From an uncultured Oscillospiraceae bacterium (GTDB lineage Bacteria > Bacillota > Clostridia > Oscillospirales > Acutalibacteraceae): a DNA stretch of 16,070 bases. Position 1 is the stretch's first letter. The number at the start of each line of letters is the position of its first letter. The position numbers were made by a program, and so were the translations under genes. Shown here one piece after another: positions 14,521 through 16,070 of the stretch. The notes under the pieces are model-generated. The model was not told the origin of the DNA and did no database searches. It worked only from the letters and a program-made list of their open reading frames with translations. The stretch is taken from assembly GCA_900546735.1 (NCBI GenBank), contig URDW01000031.1:1-16070 (forward strand), given 5' to 3'.

Positions 14521-15959
14521 AGTGATAATTCCTTTCTTTCGCCGAGAAGCTCGCCTTTTAAGACGAACGTCAGCGGCTGTGTGACTTTTATATTTTGAAA
14601 GGTGCCGATCAGTGAATCGTCCCCTTCAAATTCAACGATCAGGTTGCCGTCTGTACGGGCGGCCAAATAAGTGTCGCCGAGCTTACCGCGGCCGGTGACG
14701 AAGCACTTGAACGCCTTGCCGGCGCAGGAGGCCATCTTTTTGGCCGAGATCTTTTCCTGCAGGTCGGTCAGCTCTTTGAACCAGCGCGTCTTTTCCCGGT
14801 GGTCGACCGGGTCCGGCATTTCGGCCGCCGGCGTACCCTTGCGCGGCGAGTAGATGAACGTGAAAAGCGACGTCGGCTCCACACGTTCTACAAGCGACAG
14901 CGTATCGAGGAACTCCTCGTGTGTCTCACCCGGAAAACCGACGATCACGTCGCTCGTCAGCGACAGCGCGTCGCCCATTTTTTCGCGGGCATAGTCGATC
15001 AGTTCTATGTACTTTTCACGCGTATAACCGCGGTTCATTGCTTTTAGCACGCGGTCATTGCCGCTTTGAAACGGCAGGTGCAGGTGCTTGGCGACTTTGT
15101 CGCACGCAGCCATGGTGTCGAGCAGTTCGTGCGTGCAGTCCTTCGGGTGGCTCGTCATGAACCGGACGCGGAAGTCGCCGGGCAGTGCGTTGATGCGCCG
15201 CAGCAGCTCGGAAAAGCTGACCTGCGGCTGCAGGTCCTTGCCGTAGGAGTTGACGTTTTGGCCAAGCAGCGTGATCTCTTTATAGCCTTTTTGGATCAGC
15301 TCCTGCGCCTCGCAAAGCACCGCTTCGGCGCTGCGGCTGCGCTCGCGCCCGCGCACATACGGCACGATGCAGTAAGAGCAGAAGTTGTTGCAGCCGTACA
15401 TAATCGGGATCCACGCCTTTTTGTCGTCATCGCGCACAACGGGTACGCCCTCGGCGATGACGCCGTCCGAATCGGGCAGCTCAAACACGCGCTTGCCCCC
15501 GGTCAGCGTTTTAAACAGCAGCTCCGGCAGCCGGTAAATGACATGCGTGCCAAACACAAGATCCACAAACGGGAAGCTTTTTTTAACTTTTTCGGCAATA
15601 TGGGGCTGCTGCATCATGCAGCCGCAAAGGCCAATGACCACATCGCGGTTTTGCTGCTTATACTGCTTGAGTGCGCCGACGTTGCCGAACACGCGCTGCT
15701 CCGCATGCTCGCGCACGGCGCAGGTGTTGAACAAAATGATCTTGGCTGAAAGCGGGTCGTCGGTAAACGTGCAGCCGGCCTGCTTTAACATGCCCTTGAT
15801 CTTCTCGCTGTCGGCCACGTTCTGCTGGCAGCCGAACGTGACAACGCAAACCGGCACATGCGCGCCGTAGCGGCGTGCCAGCACGGAAGAGAGCTTGACC
15901 TCGTATTCACTTTGCCGAAGCAGTTCTTCTTTGGATACAGTCTTGGTAGTATTTGGCAT
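14517..15959 (-). CDS. miaB: tRNA-2-methylthio-N6-dimethylallyladenosine synthase MiaB
   Basis: A 480-residue radical-SAM methylthiotransferase that converts i6A37 to ms2i6A37 in tRNA. The N-terminal UPF0004 domain holds the auxiliary cluster cysteines Cys44 (TFGCQQN), Cys80 (FNTCAVRE) and Cys114 (GLCGCMMQQ). The radical-SAM motif C-x3-C-x2-C is Cys190/194/197 in YGCNNFCSYC, followed by IVPYVRGRERSR, which is characteristic of MiaB rather than RimO or MtaB. A TRAM domain forms the C-terminus (about 415-480). I chose the ATG at 15957-15959 because AGGAG lies 6 nt before it; an ATG 13 codons earlier has no ribosome binding site. It is the first gene of the visible cluster, just downstream of a -10 box, and its stop overlaps the YlbF-like start (ATGA). 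MiaA, which makes its substrate, is encoded four genes downstream. Confidence 0.97.
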   Translation of the reverse strand: MPNTTKTVSKEELLRQSEYEVKLSSVLARRYGAHVPVCVVTFGCQQNVADSEKIKGMLKQAGCTFTDDPLSAKIILFNTCAVREHAEQRVFGNVGALKQYKQQNRDVVIGLCGCMMQQPHIAEKVKKSFPFVDLVFGTHVIYRLPELLFKTLTGGKRVFELPDSDGVIAEGVPVVRDDDKKAWIPIMYGCNNFCSYCIVPYVRGRERSRSAEAVLCEAQELIQKGYKEITLLGQNVNSYGKDLQPQVSFSELLRRINALPGDFRVRFMTSHPKDCTHELLDTMAACDKVAKHLHLPFQSGNDRVLKAMNRGYTREKYIELIDYAREKMGDALSLTSDVIVGFPGETHEEFLDTLSLVERVEPTSLFTFIYSPRKGTPAAEMPDPVDHREKTRWFKELTDLQEKISAKKMASCAGKAFKCFVTGRGKLGDTYLAARTDGNLIVEFEGDDSLIGTFQNIKVTQPLTFVLKGELLGERKELSL

Positions 15960-15965
15960 GGCTCT

Positions 15966-15970
15966 CTCCT
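15966..15970 (-). promoter_or_regulatory. Ribosome binding site deciding the miaB start
   Basis: The minus strand reads AGGAG, 6 nt before the ATG at 15957-15959. This favours that start over the upstream ATG at 15996-15998. Confidence 0.85.
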
Positions 15971-15976
15971 GAAAAT

Positions 15977-15998
15977 ATGCCGCAAAATAAGCAGGCAT
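15977..15998 (-). other. Short stem-loop in the miaB leader
   Basis: Arms ATGCC (15977-15981) and GGCAT (15994-15998) pair, extended by two further G-C pairs across one bulged base. It would lie in the 5' untranslated region between the -10 box and the miaB ribosome binding site. The stem is short and could be chance. Confidence 0.3.
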
Positions 15999-16017
15999 AA
16001 AATATTTTTATTTAGAT

Positions 16018-16023
16018 ATTATA
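16018..16023 (-). promoter_or_regulatory. Probable -10 box of the promoter before miaB
   Basis: The minus strand reads TATAAT exactly, in an AT-rich stretch about 58 nt before the miaB ATG. Only 14 genomic bases lie upstream before the adapter begins at 16038, so a -35 box at 16-18 nt spacing is cut off. The leader would be roughly 50 nt. Judged on one hexamer and position, this is plausible but unproven. Confidence 0.5.
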
Positions 16024-16037
16024 GCCCAAACCGGCAG

Positions 16038-16070
16038 CTGTCTCTTATACACATCTCCGAGCCCACGAGA
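16038..16070 (-). other. Illumina Nextera i7-side adapter (sequencing artefact)
   Basis: Not genomic. The plus strand reads the 19-bp mosaic end CTGTCTCTTATACACATCT at 16038-16056, then CCGAGCCCACGAGA, which is the reverse complement of the Nextera Read 2 adapter. Genomic sequence ends at 16037, inside the promoter region of miaB. Confidence 0.98.

Noticed and set aside
15960..15998. Upstream ATG giving miaB 13 extra residues
   Set aside because: No Shine-Dalgarno precedes it and the extension falls in the leader; the ATG at 15957-15959 has AGGAG at 6 nt.
43..16037. A hidden new defence, CRISPR or mobile system
   Set aside because: Every stretch is accounted for by recognisable housekeeping genes on the minus strand; no direct-repeat arrays, recombinases, att-like repeats or non-coding islands above 80 nt were seen.
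24..16056. 19-bp inverted repeats at both ends (24-42 and 16038-16056), looking like a transposon with terminal repeats
   Set aside because: They are the engineered Tn5 mosaic ends of Nextera adapters, joined to the adapter constant regions and an index. No transposase gene is inside.

Overview
The window is one assembled piece of bacterial chromosome, about 16.0 kb of genomic DNA (43-16037) with Illumina Nextera adapter sequence left on both ends (1-42 and 16038-16070). Thirteen protein genes fill it, all on the minus strand. Coding is almost continuous: the largest gap between genes is 61 nt and several genes overlap. I see no rRNA, tRNA, CRISPR, prophage, insertion sequence or defence genes, and no convincing coding on the plus strand.

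Organism: the order miaB - ylbF/ymcA-type - mutS - mutL - miaA, followed by yggS(ylmE) - sepF(ylmF) - divIVA - ileS - lspA - rluD, is a Firmicutes arrangement. It joins the Bacillus ymcB-ymcA-(cotE)-mutS-mutL region to the ylm/divIVA/ileS/lspA division-gene region. High GC, GGAGG-type ribosome binding sites, a long acidic DivIVA and a small HlyD-like gene before yggS suggest an anaerobic clostridium, perhaps of the Oscillospiraceae/Ruminococcaceae type. That placement is inference; no marker gene fixes the genus.

Layout in the direction of transcription (right to left): a TATAAT -10 box lies just inside the right end. It is followed by miaB (tRNA ms2i6A37 methylthiotransferase), a YlbF/YmcA-family protein with a cysteine tail, mutS and mutL (mismatch repair), miaA (tRNA i6A37 prenyltransferase), a membrane-anchored HlyD-like protein, yggS (PLP homeostasis), sepF and divIVA (division and pole organisation), ileS (isoleucyl-tRNA synthetase), lspA (signal peptidase II), an RluA/RluD-family pseudouridine synthase, and the first 90 codons of nfo (endonuclease IV), which runs off the left end into adapter. 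Stop/start overlaps (miaB/ylbF, mutL/miaA, miaA/hlyD-like, hlyD-like/yggS, lspA/rluD) suggest translational coupling and one or a few long transcripts.

Themes: tRNA A37 modification (miaA and miaB, successive steps), DNA repair (mutS, mutL, nfo), translation (ileS, rluD-like), and envelope and division (sepF, divIVA, lspA, HlyD-like). I found no convincing new system. The observations most worth following are the adapter contamination, which creates a false protein C-terminus; the ambiguous mutL start, where the best Shine-Dalgarno points at an AUU codon; the orphan HlyD-like gene embedded in the cluster; the absence of ylmG/ylmH between sepF and divIVA; the very long acidic DivIVA tail; and a strong hairpin directly behind the ileS stop codon.
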